Positions 33,906 to 45,365 of a DNA stretch of 64,000 nucleotides are shown piece by piece. A program made the position numbers and the translations under genes. The number at the start of each line of letters is the position of its first letter. The first letter of the stretch is position 1. The notes below the pieces were generated by a model, which worked only from the letters and a program-made list of their open reading frames with translations, searched no databases and was not told the DNA's origin. The DNA comes from Sthenelais limicola (taxonomy: Eukaryota; Annelida; Polychaeta; Phyllodocida; Sigalionidae), in NCBI GenBank assembly GCA_942159475.1, contig OW804098.1, forward strand, positions 9,402,406 to 9,466,405, read 5' to 3'.

Positions 33906-34764
33906 CCCACAAACTCTATTTAACTGATATTCCTGAGATTTGGAACAAGCCGTCAGTTATCAAATATTGACAGTGAGTTCCATGCTATATTTATTATAAT
34001 GGCATAATACTTGATCAAATATTATATGTAAATCTGAAAAAGTAGCCAACTCTGTGAAAGATGTCTCAGAGACAGTGCAAGCACCATCAACTCTGCAGGC
34101 CTATGGCTATGGATGTGTTGCTGTGCTTTGCAGAGACCCAAAGATGCTTGTCTAAGTTTTTAATTTCATAGTTTTGCCAACATAGATCTATGTAATTGAC
34201 AACTTTAATAAGCGCTTTTCAATCTGCGCAAAGCATGTCAACAAATGGCAAAGGTCACAATGGGTAGTTTCACCTTTCCGGCCCCCTTTCATTTTAGCCC
34301 CGCAGGGATACTTTCCCTTATTCCCTGGTCATTCTAGCCCTGCAGGGCTATGAAGGGAACAGTTAGCTATCAATGACTGGAATTTTGCAATTGTCAGACC
34401 TATGAAAATGCTATTTTAGTTGAGATATTAACAAGCTCTCCTACTCCACATCTCCGCCTTCATAGCTTCCATTATGCCCTAGAACTTACCCATACTTTCA
34501 TAACCGCTTGACCACATTTGACCTAGTATTCCTGAGCTAGTATCATTTACCAGAACTTTAGTCAAGTGACCTCATGTTGGTCCTCCCTGGAGCTAGCTTC
34601 ATGTCATCATACTAGGGTTAGTGCAAAGGGGTGTTATTCTGGTGTTATTAATAGGGTTAATGTTAGATGGATGACTAAAATTGTAGCTTAATAATTGATA
34701 TTTCATTAATTGGAGTATAGGAATTAAGGCTATTTATGGTCTAGGGATAACAAGAGGGGAAACA
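33906..34764. other. Unassigned spacer
   Basis: Mixed composition. An imperfect direct repeat of TAGCCCTGCAGGG / AGCCCCGCAGGGATA occurs near 34298 and 34332. No gene was recognised. Confidence 0.4.
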
Positions 34765-35010
34765 TGAAACGAGAAAAAAGGGGGAAACAAGAAGGAAAAA
34801 AGGGGGGTGTGGGGTCTCCCCCCACATGAAACAAGAGGGAAAAAAGGGGTGTGTGGGGGAACCCCCCATGAAACCAGAGGGAAAAAAGGGGTGTGTGGGG
34901 TCTCCCCCCACAAAACAAGAGGTGGAACAATGGGGGGTGTGGGGGTCTCCCCCACATGAAACAAGAGGGGGAAGGAATGGGGGGATTGTGGGGGAACCCC
35001 CAACAGACAA
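34765..35010. repeat. ~57-bp minisatellite with internal hairpins
   Basis: Four to five units of ATGAAACAAGAGGGAAAAAA, GGGGTGTGTGGGG, then TCTCCCCCCACA or AACCCCCC. Each unit holds a G-run/C-run stem (TGTGGGG / CCCCACA). Overlapping proline-rich open frames on the minus strand are by-products. Confidence 0.85.
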
Positions 35011-35157
35011 TGGGAGGAGACAGTATTGTACTGGTTCACCTTTATAATTGCTTGTTTTGGATTCCAGTGGCTGAGTGCTGGACTTCTCTATTTTCCCCCT
35101 TTTTGGAGAATCGTTGGGGTACATTATTGTAGTCCTCATAAAACTACACTCCAGTAA

Positions 35158-35300
35158 TAGCTGCCTCTGTGGCTCAGTTGGTAGGACCGTCGGCCCTTAG
35201 CTACTAGTCCTATCAACTGACACCCAGGCTCAGCTGCCTAGGAACTCACGGGTTCGACTCCCAGGCTGGGAGGAAAAAGCCTCGGACAGAAGGGGGCTGG
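35158..35300 (+). mobile_element. tRNA-derived SINE head
   Basis: A box TGGCTCAGTTGG (35170-35181) and B box GGTTCGACTCC (35251-35261). They are ~70 bp apart, twice the usual tRNA distance, owing to extra sequence after the D arm. No acceptor stem forms. A SINE with an expanded head is likely; a pol III tRNA pseudogene is the alternative. Confidence 0.65.
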
Positions 35301-35880
35301 TAACATTAAAGCTATTTTTAGACATCTGGATTTTTATTGTACGCATACAATAAAAATATCTTCATCACTCCCTTCTTATTACACCTCGCAAGAGAAATAC
35401 ATGTATAATAATGGCCAATAAGAGATAAGTTTCACTTCATGTGGTTTCTTATTTTATGCAGATATACAAGTACACACAGAAAAACGACTCTGGAGTGAAT
35501 TATTATAAAAACGGAAATACATATAATGTTTAGGAATTTGGTGGTAACTATTTCGGTGCTACTTGGTTCATTATGGTGCAAATTCTTTCTGTAATTTCGA
35601 TGAAATCTTGACCCACTATTTCATAAATTCATATTTCTTCCTTCTTTCTGTTCACTGTTCACAGTTTGGTCGATAAACGGCAGCCTGGATGCTCCATCAA
35701 CCCAAGAAAGGAATAATATTTGTTGATCACATATGCCTTGGCAAATATACATGGGAATTCAATAATATGAACACGTGAATACCTAAGCCCACTTTACAAG
35801 GACTTATAGATATATATTATACATATATAGTGTTTACTATATAGATACAGCTGCACTCTTGCCTCTATTTTCCCTGGTTG
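35301..35880. other. Unassigned spacer
   Basis: AT-rich, with TATATATA stretches near 35810-35835. No gene seen. Confidence 0.45.
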
Positions 35881-35881
35881 T

Positions 35882-36405
35882 GAGTGAGTGAGTGAGATAT
35901 AGTATGTCAAGAAAGAACTGAGAGGGAGGCAGTTCATGATCATACCCAGGAAATAGGGATAGAGAAGATGCGAGAGAGAGACAGAGAAAAAGAGGCCCTT
36001 GATATTAAATTAATTAACCATATTAAATGTGTTGATAAGGGCGTAAAGCAACCAATCTCACTCACTCACTCCCTCTCAGCTCTCCCACCCTTGATATAAC
36101 CATATTAAATGTGTTGATAAGGGCGTAAAGCAACCAATCCCACTCACTCACTCACTCGCAGCTCTCCCGCCCTTGATATAACCATATTACATGTGTTGAT
36201 AAGGGCGTAAAACAACCAATCTCACTCACACCCTCTCAGCTCTCCCACCCTTGATATAACCATATTAAATGTGTTGATAAGGGCATAAAGCAACCAATCT
36301 CACTCACTCCCTCTCAGCTCTCCCGCCCTTGATATAACCATATTAAATGTGTTGATAAGGGCGTAAAGTAACCAATCTCACTCACTCACTCACTCACTCA
36401 TTTGG
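35882..36405 (-). repeat. ~80-bp minisatellite, inverted second array
   Basis: Five units with GATAAGGGCGTAAAGCAACC at about 36034, 36117, 36196, 36275 and 36354: the reverse complement of the array at 18612-19255. It is preceded by TGATCATACCCAGGAAATAG and an AG-rich tract. Confidence 0.93.
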
Positions 36406-36676
36406 GTCTTGATTTGATTTGATTCTGACATTTCGTCATAAACGATATTCTCAGCACAGCCTGACTTTACCTACTATTTTTTTTATTCACTTACAGGCCA
36501 TAATATCATTCTTTTCACACGAACAAAATAAGGACAAGAAAAGACAACTTTCAACAATAAGAGAAGAAGCATGTGAGCGATAATAGATAAAGTCACCGAA
36601 GTAAAGCAGCTTGTGGTCCTTTATGAAGCACTGTAGCACAACCAACCGGAGAAAATCCTCCAAAACGTTAGTCAAA

Positions 36677-37089
36677 TGTGATGTTTTTAAGGAAAATGAG
36701 TCATAAGTCGCAAAATTGATATTTTTCAAAGTGTTTTTTTCACATGATCATATTATTGGAATGTTCTAACTTTTGGAGGGTTCATCACTTACAGCTATAT
36801 CAATCGATGTATCAAATTGCAGGACAATCTATGTAATATATCTCTGCGTTTTAAAGGTCCTCATATGGAGTATATTTGGTTACTTTACTGTTTATTGACC
36901 CCAAGAAATATTGGAAATTGTTTTTTTCAAAAACGAAAATATGAAACTTTAAATCTAGAAATACTTATTTGATTATTAGACTGTTGTTTACTATCATTGG
37001 AATCGGCTTGGTCTCATCCTTTCAAATATAATGGTATCTCAAAATCTATTTTTTGCGACTTATGACTCATTTTCCTGAAACACATAACA
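36677..37089 (+). mobile_element. MITE-A copy
   Basis: 413 bp, forward, AAAT on both flanks. Right terminus CACATAACA. Confidence 0.93.
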
Positions 37090-37292
37090 AATTACATTTA
37101 AATGACTCATATTTCGGCACACATCCCATATGGCTGATTTTCCCACAGGATTATGCTGAATATATAGACGCAGTTGTTGTTTTAGCCTTAATTATCCATA
37201 CTTCATGTACCACGGCATGAGAACTAATTAATCACTTCATCTTGAACACCCAGCCATGGCCTTGAATGGTGCATTTAACTCTTGTTATACTA

Positions 37293-37527
37293 GGGTCAGA
37301 TTTTCAGAAAATGTACAATTTGCAGCTCTACACATTTAGTAAATTCTTCAAAATTACGCTGCAATTTGGTCAATACTAGGCAAATTCGAGTATATTTAGC
37401 ATTGCATTGATTCTAGCTAGCTGTTAGGTTAGGTTGAACTGTATTTTGAACTTTATTTTCGTCTGAAATTTGGGTTATTTGAGAAGATTGGGGAAGGTGA
37501 ATTGTGCATTTTCTGAAAATCTGACCC
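37293..37527 (+). mobile_element. MITE-B copy
   Basis: Forward, perfect ACTA duplication. Confidence 0.93.
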
Positions 37528-37665
37528 ACTAATGTATGACGCGCAGCGTCCGCTTTTAACTCCATGTGATATATTCATGTATGTATAATTGAGGGACATT
37601 GCCAGCCACCTTCCTTCCTGGTCTTGAGCCACAGTACTTGCATAATTATATATATGCGTCAGATT

Positions 37666-37890
37666 TTCAGAAAATGTACAATTCAACTTCACCAATCCTC
37701 TCAAATAACTCAAATTTCAGACGAAAATAATGTCCAAAATACAGTTCAACCTAACCAAACAGATTGCTAGAATCAATGCAATGCCAAATATACAGGGATT
37801 TAGCTAGTATTGGCCAAATTGCAGCCTAATTTAGCAGAATTTACTAAATGTGTACAGCTGCCAATTGTACATTTTCTGAAAATCTGACCC
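37666..37890 (-). mobile_element. MITE-B copy
   Basis: Reverse, within an ATATAT run on both sides. Left end GCGTCAGATTTTCAG. Confidence 0.9.
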
Positions 37891-38091
37891 ATATATATGG
37901 TTGCTGGGGCAACGACTGGTTTGTTTCGGTGGCGCGTCTATTGGCGTCACGTTCACAGATCGGCGATTGGTTGTAGAATTTTTGTTCTTTTTTTTCTTAT
38001 CTTTATGTTCTTGGGGCAATAAAATAGTATCTGTTTCTGACTGCCTGCCTTCCTCACTCCCAATCGATAAAAATGCTACTAATAATTATAA

Positions 38092-38224
38092 GGGTGAGAT
38101 TTTCAGAAAATGTACAATTCGCCTTCAACACTCCTCTCAAATAACCCACATTTAAGACAAAAATGAGCTTCAAATTATTAAATTTGTAGAGCTGCCGATT
38201 GTACATTTTCTGAAAATCTGACCC
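38092..38224 (-). mobile_element. MITE-B internal-deletion copy
   Basis: 133 bp. Both TIRs and the ATAA duplication are intact, but about 100 bp of the centre is missing (GAGCTTCAAATTATTAAATT joins the halves). Confidence 0.9.
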
Positions 38225-38340
38225 ATAACCTGTTAATCCTTCTCTGATTGCTATAGGGCAACTCCCTTTTACGAAAAAATGATATCTTGCCAATGATCTT
38301 TGTTCTATGCCTAGCATCCGTTGCCTTGTAAAATATACAT

Positions 38341-38423
38341 GGGTCAGATTTTCAGAAAATGTACAATTGGAAGATATACACATTTTACTAAATTCTGCTA
38401 AATTAGGTGCAATTTGGCCAATA
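38341..38423 (+). mobile_element. MITE-B left part, split by MITE-A
   Basis: GGGTCAGATTTTCAG to GGCCAATAT. It continues at 38844 as ATATTAGATAAATTCGAATA beyond the MITE-A and then fades at about 38868. Confidence 0.85.
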
Positions 38424-38843
38424 TGTGATGTGTTTCAGGAAAATGAGTCATAAGTTGCAAAATTGATATTTTTTAAAATGTTTTTTTCACAAGATCATAT
38501 TATTGGAATGTTCTAATCTTTGGGGAGTTTATCACTTATAATATATATGCTATATCAATCGATGTATCAAATTGCAGGACAATCTATGTAATATATCTCT
38601 GCGTTTTAAAGGTCCTCATATGGAGTATATATTTGGTTACTTTACTGTTTATTGACCCCAAGAAATATTGGAAACTTTTTTTTTCAAAAACGAAAATATC
38701 AAACTTTAAATCTAGAAATACTTATTTGATTATTAGACTGTTTACTATCATTGGAATCGGCTTGGTCTCATCCTTTCAAATATAATGGTATCTCAAAATC
38801 TATTTTTTGCGACTTATGACTCATTTTCCTGAAACACATAACA
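38424..38843 (+). mobile_element. MITE-A copy nested in MITE-B
   Basis: 420 bp, forward, ATAT duplicated. The nearly consensus interior suggests a recent insertion. Confidence 0.93.
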
Positions 38844-38868
38844 TATTAGATAAATTCGAATACTCCAT

Positions 38869-39500
38869 GCCTTAAAAAGTGTATGACTTAAAGCGCCAAT
38901 GAAACAATCAGCGATTAATGAACACTTATAATAAAGGTAAGAAAATGATAAAACTATCTTAGAATATAATTTGAAACATTTGTGTTTAATTAAAAGAAAA
39001 ATCGCTTTCATCATGATTAAGCAAGCTTTAAGAGGTTCGTTAACAGCTGCTATAGTAAATGCCAGTATTAGCTTGATATGTGCTATAACAAGTACTGTAA
39101 GTGGCGACGCCCTGGGCGACAGAGAAAGCCAGAGAATGGTCCAGAGAAAGCTTGAGAATGGTCGCCCAGTAAGTTAGCTTGTTGAAGATTAATATTGGTT
39201 AGGCTATACAACCTCATGTGAATGTGGATAGAGGAGGACTTTTGCCTTGCTCTACTATTGTACCAACATCCTGACTGAATACAACCACATTGAAAGCAAG
39301 AAAATGTCTTTATTCTTCATTTATTCCTTACCAAGTGATTGCTGAAAATGACTATTAGAATAGAGAAACCTATTCTAAAAAAAATTTAAAACAAAATAAG
39401 CAATGAGTCATCGTCAGACAATGATAAAGATGGTATTATTCATTTGCTTCCAAATACTGTAAAAGTAAGAAAAGCAAACTTGAAACCCTCTTTATATCAA
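38869..39500 (+). repeat. Dispersed repeat N, copy 2 (interrupted)
   Basis: The first part (38869-38925) and second part (39395-39500) match 33745-33905. The intervening ~470 bp is unrelated and holds only short open frames, so it is either an insertion or sequence missing from copy 1. Confidence 0.65.
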
Positions 39501-39739
39501 TGGGAACCGCCCCTTTAACTGAATCAAATGTTCAAATGTTTCTCCATCTCAGTCTCAGTCATCCTCTGACCTCTGATTCTATTGTTTACTTGCCTTACTT
39601 GGGTGCACAAACATTTTCTGAAAATCCGACCCACACACTCCTTAACTGATTGTGGTGTGGGCTCCAATAGCTAATGCATGGGTTATACAAGGTCGTATTG
39701 CCAATACTCCATTAACTACTTGGGTTCAGGTCTTTATTT

Positions 39740-39974
39740 GGGTCAGATTTTCAGAAAATGTACAATTAGCAGCTGTACACATTTAGTAAATTCTGCTAAA
39801 TTAGGCTGCAATTTGGTCAATACTAGGTACATTCGAGTATATTCAGCATTGCATTGATTCTAGCAATCTGTTTGCTTAGGTTGAACTGTATTTTGATCTT
39901 TATTTTCGTCTGAAATTTGGGTTTTTTGAGAGGATTGGTGAAGGTGAATTGTACATTTTCTGAAAATCTGACCC
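39740..39974 (+). mobile_element. MITE-B copy
   Basis: Forward, perfect ATTT duplication. A further isolated right-end scrap lies at about 39611-39633. Confidence 0.93.
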
Positions 39975-40116
39975 ATTTAGCAACTGATAGCTTTGTCCTT
40001 AGGCAAGCATGGCTGGAGGGCGGACCGAGCAATGATCCATGCAGCCTATTATAGCTCTCAGCACTGCGTGCAGGCTGTTGATTCTCCTCTCTAAGCCCAT
40101 TCTCATAATTATAATT

Positions 40117-40521
40117 TGTGAGGTGTTTCAGGAAAATGAGTCATAAGTCGCAAAAAATAGATTTTTATATTATATTTGTAAAGATGAGATCAAGCCGATT
40201 CCAATGAGAATGAAAAGTCTAATAATCTAATAAGTATTTCTAGATTTTAACTTTAATATTTTAATTTTGGAAAAAAAAGTTTCCAATATTTCTCGGGGTC
40301 AATAAACAGTAAAGTAACTAGATGTAGTCCATATTAGGACCTTTAAAAAGAAAGGACATATTACATAGATTGTCCTGAAATGTGATACATCGATTGATGT
40401 AGCTATAAGTGATAAACACTAAAAACATTAGAACATTCCAATAATGTGATTATGTAAAAAAAAACACTTTAAAAAATATCAATTTTGCGACTTATGACTC
40501 ATTTTCCTGGAACACATCACA
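40117..40521 (-). mobile_element. MITE-A copy
   Basis: 405 bp, reverse. The flanks ATTT and AAAT do not match directly, so one end may have changed after insertion. Confidence 0.9.
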
Positions 40522-41272
40522 AATGGAGAAAGGAAGGTATCAGAGGGAGTTCGTTGGGGAGAGTTAAGGTTTTGTGGAACTCACTACAGTCAACAGATGT
40601 AAGGGAATTGAAAGACAAAAAGATGTTTTCTAGAGAAATAAGGAAATTTTATACAAATATCTTTATAGACTCTGGGGAAATCTGGAACTTACCTTGAACG
40701 ACCGACCATAATGTCATAATGTCATTTTATTGTACACTGGCACACACTGCTGTATGGCTTAATTGTCTATTTTGTATTTTGTTTTTGTTAGTTGTAACAG
40801 AAAATAGGTGAATTGAACGTGAAAATGGGAGACTGTAATATATACAAATATAGTGAGAGACTGTGAGTCTCGTTGAGTGACCCTTTTCGAGAAGAAATCT
40901 ACATTTTGAATATCAAATATATACATAAATAGGAAAATCCCTTAGGAATATTGAATAAGACACAACGCAGGGGAGTGGATATTATTATTATTTTGATTTG
41001 ATTTCTTCTTTTATTTCAATAGCTTATTTTAGACTGAAAACGACCTACCTTGATCAATTTATTGTTGTAAATGCCTATTGTGCTAGGTTTCTTAATATTG
41101 TTCTTACCCATAATGATATATGTTATAGATACAGATATTGTACATTATCGAATAATGTTTCAGAATATATATTTTCTATCACTTTTGTAATCCGCCAGCA
41201 TACTCTGAGAATAGTGTAAATGTTACATAATGTTTATTTTGTTGAATAAAAATATTTAAATACAAAATAATG
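40522..41272 (+). pseudogene. LINE C-terminal fragment with 3' UTR
   Basis: The frame VKVLWNSLQSTDVRELK..., MFSREIRKFYTNIF ends in a stop at 40695-40697. The LWNSL motif followed by basic helices is typical of the extreme C-terminus of CR1/Jockey-like LINE proteins. AT-rich sequence to GAATAAAAATATTTAAATAC (about 41244) would be its 3' UTR and tail. Confidence 0.45.
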
Positions 41273-41273
41273 A

Positions 41274-41300
41274 TGTGATGTGTGAAGGAAAATGAGTCGC
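41274..41300 (+). mobile_element. MITE-A terminal scrap
   Basis: TGTGATGTGTGAAGGAAAAT then GAGTCGC: one TIR only. Confidence 0.6.
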
Positions 41301-41689
41301 TTTTGGAAGAACTTACAAACCTTTGTTCAATAGAGTTTTTTTTTAAAGAAGTTTCATTGGAACTTTTTTCATACAATGATAATCTCTCAGCTTCCAAATA
41401 AACATCATTCTACAGAGTTTTTTTTACCTCATAGTAATTTTAATACATTTAACTCGATTTAATCCGCAGGTGAACTAGATTTTAGTCGTTCTTTTTGTTT
41501 CTATGATGACATATATTTGTATGTACACAATAAACGCTTACATTTTTTTGGGTTTTTTCCTCTAAACAACAAGAAATTGGGCTACTCGATTAATAAAATA
41601 CACGTAGCAAGCATATCAATCAATATACAGTTTTCTCTTCGACAACCATACTAGTGGTGTGCCTTCAGTTATAGATACCAGTCGTTATT
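41301..41689. other. Unassigned spacer
   Basis: AT-rich; nothing recognised. Confidence 0.4.
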
Positions 41690-42190
41690 GATTTTCAGGT
41701 ATTTTTCTATATCAGACCATGATTTTTTACGAATTTCAGAAGGTAACTTATTCCATAAGACTGCTCCAAGTTACGTCAGATAGACACATCAGTGGGTGGA
41801 AGACCATAGTTATTCTGTATTGGATTATCATCTGTAAGCCCATATCTCAATGTTAATGTCCTCAATTGATTATTAGAACTTCATTGTACAATGGGATGGG
41901 GAGTTTTCCATTTTGCGACTTATGACTCATTTTCCTTAAACACATCACATATCTCAATGTTAATGTCCTCAATTGATTATTAGCACTTCATTGTCCACCA
42001 GATGTTATTGTAGGAATGTTTTCTTGTGTGGGTGTATCTACAGATGGATATATGTGAGTAAGAAGTCCTAAAACTATATGATCGTTGAAAGAACAGAGAT
42101 TTAATATCACGGTAATGTTGGGGCTATGGGACTTTCGCGCGACATGTCCACATGACGTCATGAAACTGCTACAGTAGCGCAACTCAAAAT
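41690..42190 (-). pseudogene. LINE C-terminal fragment with a flanked MITE-A end inside
   Basis: The minus-strand frame includes FNDHIVLGLLTHIYPSVD and NQLRTLTLRYG, then, after a short frame change, AVLWNKLPSEIRKKSWSDIE and KYLKINND before a stop. This is the LWNxLP C-terminal signature of LINE proteins. A 45-bp stretch encoding NQLRTLTLRY is duplicated (41843-41887, 41950-41994) around a 62-bp insert. Confidence 0.6.
41888..41949. mobile_element. Solo MITE-A end between 45-bp direct repeats
   Basis: ATTTTGCGACTTATGACTC then CCTTAAACACATCACA, plus about 20 bp of unrelated G-rich sequence at its left. Confidence 0.8.
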
Positions 42191-42235
42191 ATCGCTGCCG
42201 TGGACTACTTACGCCCCCTATGTCGTATGAATATT

Positions 42236-42480
42236 CTAGATTTCAAGACAGTGTCTTAAATATATACGTGCATTTCTAAGGTCACCCTTAAATAGAGTTA
42301 GCCTCTTTATTAGTTATTGTCCACCCAGAAATACTGCTAATTCTTTTTACAAAATAAAAATATTAAACTTAAAGTATAGAAACACTTATTAGATGTCCTA
42401 ATGATGGTCACATCTTTACAAAAATGTTGTTATTGTAAAATTCATTTTTTGTGATTTCGCACTCATTTTCCTGGATCTTA
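42236..42480 (+). mobile_element. Old MITE-A remnant
   Basis: Strongly diverged. CTTAAATATATACGTGCATT, TTGTCCACCCAGAAATA, AACTTAAAGTATAGAAACAC and CGCACTCATTTTCCTGG keep the order of the right two thirds of MITE-A. Confidence 0.7.
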
Positions 42481-43713
42481 TCTGTAACGCACTTAGAACG
42501 CCGCAGTGGTGCAATGCTGGTGCATGGCAGGGTCTCTATTGTTTTTCCCTCCTCACAAAACGGCTCGTTTTTGGATTCATTGACATGGTTCAATTGTCAA
42601 ATTTGGCATTAAGCTATTCTACTACTAATATACATCAAGTAATTCAAGAAAAGATATCATAATGATAAAAACTCTTATTTTCAGGAATGTCCTCATTTTC
42701 GGGTGGCTATTGGTAGACCAGCACTGTGCAGAATCTGATGGATCCTATTTTCATTTTGAGAAATAAAAGCTATTATTAGGCCTTTGAAGGGTCAGTCAAC
42801 GGGTTCATGGTCACTTTTAGGACAAAAAACTTCATGGAGGCATAAATACAACACCCAAGTCTCGATTTTTTTACTTCCATTTATGTCTAACTTATAGTCA
42901 CTTACAGGCATAAATTGAGAAATCCTAGTTGAAAAAGTCTGTTTAGCACAAGAGGGCACTGAGAGTGCTGTGTGACATCATAAAGCTGCGCCAGAAATGA
43001 ACATAATATCTCTACCTTCCCCCTCCAATCTCCCAGCAATTGAAACAGTTTGTTTTGGTATGCACACCTGTGTTGTTCAATGTCCTTCTGCCCACCCCAC
43101 ACTCCTTCTTTCTAGCAGCAATTATGAGAGTTGTTTATTATGTTCATTGCATGTACATTTCTAGATTGGTGCACCTTTATGACGTAGGCAAACAGTGGTG
43201 CCTTGAATGGAGTGTTAAACTGTGGAACTACGTTTTCACTCATTTAAATGGGTAAAACTCACTAAATAATAATTTGGAATAAGTAAAACCGGGGTGGTTA
43301 CATTTCAATAATAGCAAGGAAATGGATTTGCTCATAATATTTGGGGGTTTACTGACACTTTAAGGGCTGGAAGAGTTGTTACAGATTCTTAAAATCCCTT
43401 CCTTATGTCGATGTTATGTACATTTGAAAAAGAATTATAAGAAGAGGTTTTTTTAGAAATAGACTGGTAGATAATCAGGTAGAAAATATGAAAACCCCCA
43501 AAAAACTAAAAAAAAAGAATTGAAAAACTGAATCAATTCCTTGTTTTAGTATTGTATGCGCCAAGAAAGCAGGATATGATGAATAAAACTTGTCAAAAAA
43601 AAAAAAAAGCTATTGTTAAATAGTTATGAAATCGGCCACAAGTGAAAAGGTAGTCATGTATAGACAAATATGTATTGAAGATGACAAACTACATGTATAC
43701 AAATACACACAAT
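42481..43713. other. Unassigned spacer
   Basis: Open frames at 42902-43102 and 43040-43255 have no recognisable motif. A GAATAAAACTTGTC plus A run at 43579-43608 suggests a retroelement tail on the plus strand with no identifiable body. Confidence 0.4.
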
Positions 43714-44111
43714 TGTGATTTGTTCCAGGAAAATGAGTCACAAGTCGCAAAATTGGTGTTTTTCAAAGTCGTTTACTTACAATATCTCTTTGTTGGAATA
43801 TTTCCATTTTTGGAGTGTCTAGTCCTTGTGGTTTTATAAATACATCTACCAAATGTCAAGACTGTTTATTAATTATATCAGTGCGTTTCTTAGATCATCC
43901 CATTGAGTATATTTAGCTACTAATTATCCACCAGGAAATATTGCAAACTTTTTTTTTCAAAAATAAAAATATCTTACTAAAAAGATAAAAGTACTTATGT
44001 CCTTAATGTTAACATTCATTGGAATCGGGTTGGTCTCATCTTTTCAAATATGCTGATATCTCAAAATCCATATTTTGCGACTTATGACTCATTTTCCTAA
44101 AACGGATCACA
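43714..44111 (+). mobile_element. MITE-A copy
   Basis: 398 bp, forward, AATT on both flanks. Termini TGTGATTTGTTCC and ACGGATCACA match the subtype at 23476. Confidence 0.93.
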
Positions 44112-44239
44112 ATTGATGAGGAGAGGGTGAGATGTAATACTTATGTAATCAACCTCGAGAAGAGAAACGGTTCTTTGTTGACAGATTAAATAAAGAAGGA
44201 AAAGAAATACAAAATAAAACAAAATGATTTTAAAATCTC

Positions 44240-44880
44240 CTCAACAATTATGTCTACTCCTCCCCCCTCCCATCTCCTCCTCCTCTCTTCTTCATCACCC
44301 CCCTTCTCCTCTCCTCTTCCTTTTCCTCCTCCTATGCCCCCCCCCCCCCAAAAAAATAGGTGTGTTTCCGATTTACCCCCCCCCCCTACCTAGAAAAACC
44401 TTACCCTACCTAAAAGATTTTTTACCAAACCTGATTTTTTCCCCATCATATCTAAGTTTTTTTGGATTTTTTGACAAAAAAAGCTTATAAAAGCTGGAAA
44501 ACGGGTTTTCCAAACCCTAAACTGTCAAAAAGCACATTTCCCATGTTCAAAACAACTATTGTCATGAAAAAGTCATTTTTCTCAGTTCCTGGGAGGTGGT
44601 TTTCAAACAAAAAAAATTAACAAAAAAAAAAATTACCACCCCCCTACCTAGTTTTCAGCCAGATAAATCGGAAACACACCTATTTTTTCCCCTGGTCTGT
44701 ATATACTTTCCCCCTCGTCCCTCTCCCCCAGACTCTCTCCTCCTCCATCTGCTCCTCTCCTCCATATTGTCCTCCTCCTCCGTCTTTTCCTCCTTCCCTT
44801 CCTCCTCCTCCCTTGTCTCCCTCGTCCCTCTCCTCCCCCTTCATACCGTCTACCTTTTCAGAGCGACAAATCGACATGGG
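44240..44880. repeat. C/T-rich low-complexity region
   Basis: CCTCCTCTTC-type sequence flanks the foldback at 44351-44688. The proline/leucine-rich open frames here are composition artefacts. Confidence 0.7.
44351..44688. mobile_element. Foldback R with perfect 25-bp ends
   Basis: 44351-44375 and 44664-44688 are exact inverses (core AGGTGTGTTTCCGATTTA). A second pair, CCTACCTAG, lies just inside but in direct orientation. The interior is A-rich and non-coding. Confidence 0.65.
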
Positions 44881-44902
44881 ATTGTGGGGACAAGGGCCAA
44901 AT

Positions 44903-45137
44903 GGGTAAAGTTTTCAGAAAATGTACAATTCGTCTTCGCCAATCCTCTGAAATAACCTGAATTACCGACGAAAATAAAGTTCAAAATGCAGTTTAAACTA
45001 ACTAAACAGATTGCTAGAATCAATGCATTGCCGAATATATTAGAATTTACCTAGTATTGACCAAATTGCAGCCTAATTTAGCAGAATTTACTAAAAGTGT
45101 ACAGCTGCCAATTATACATTTTTTGAAAATCTGACCC
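44903..45137 (-). mobile_element. MITE-B copy
   Basis: Reverse, perfect AAAT duplication. Left TIR GGGTAAAGTTTTCAG. Confidence 0.92.
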
Positions 45138-45169
45138 AAATGCTCATCCTTATTAACTTATTTCATTCA

Positions 45170-45218
45170 CCCTCCTCCCCTCACCCTCCTCCCCTCATCC
45201 TCCTCCCCTCACCCTCCA
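45170..45218. repeat. Short CCTCCCCTCAC tandem
   Basis: Four imperfect ~14-bp units of CACCCTCCTCCCCT. Confidence 0.8.
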
Positions 45219-45365
45219 TTCCACTCTATACCTAATGTTATAACATTAATCCATGGAAATCAATTTCACTGTACAATTAGAACCTGACAGATTGAAGCGC
45301 AAAACACGACTCGTATATCTACAAGGGGGAAACACTATACACCAAGTACACCTTCTTCATTACAC

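Noticed and set aside
34730..35139. Overlapping proline-rich frames
   Set aside because: All overlap in several frames of a G/C-run minisatellite; composition only.
44224..44955. Proline-rich frames in C/T-rich DNA
   Set aside because: They arise from CCTCCT repeats and run through a foldback element and into a MITE-B.
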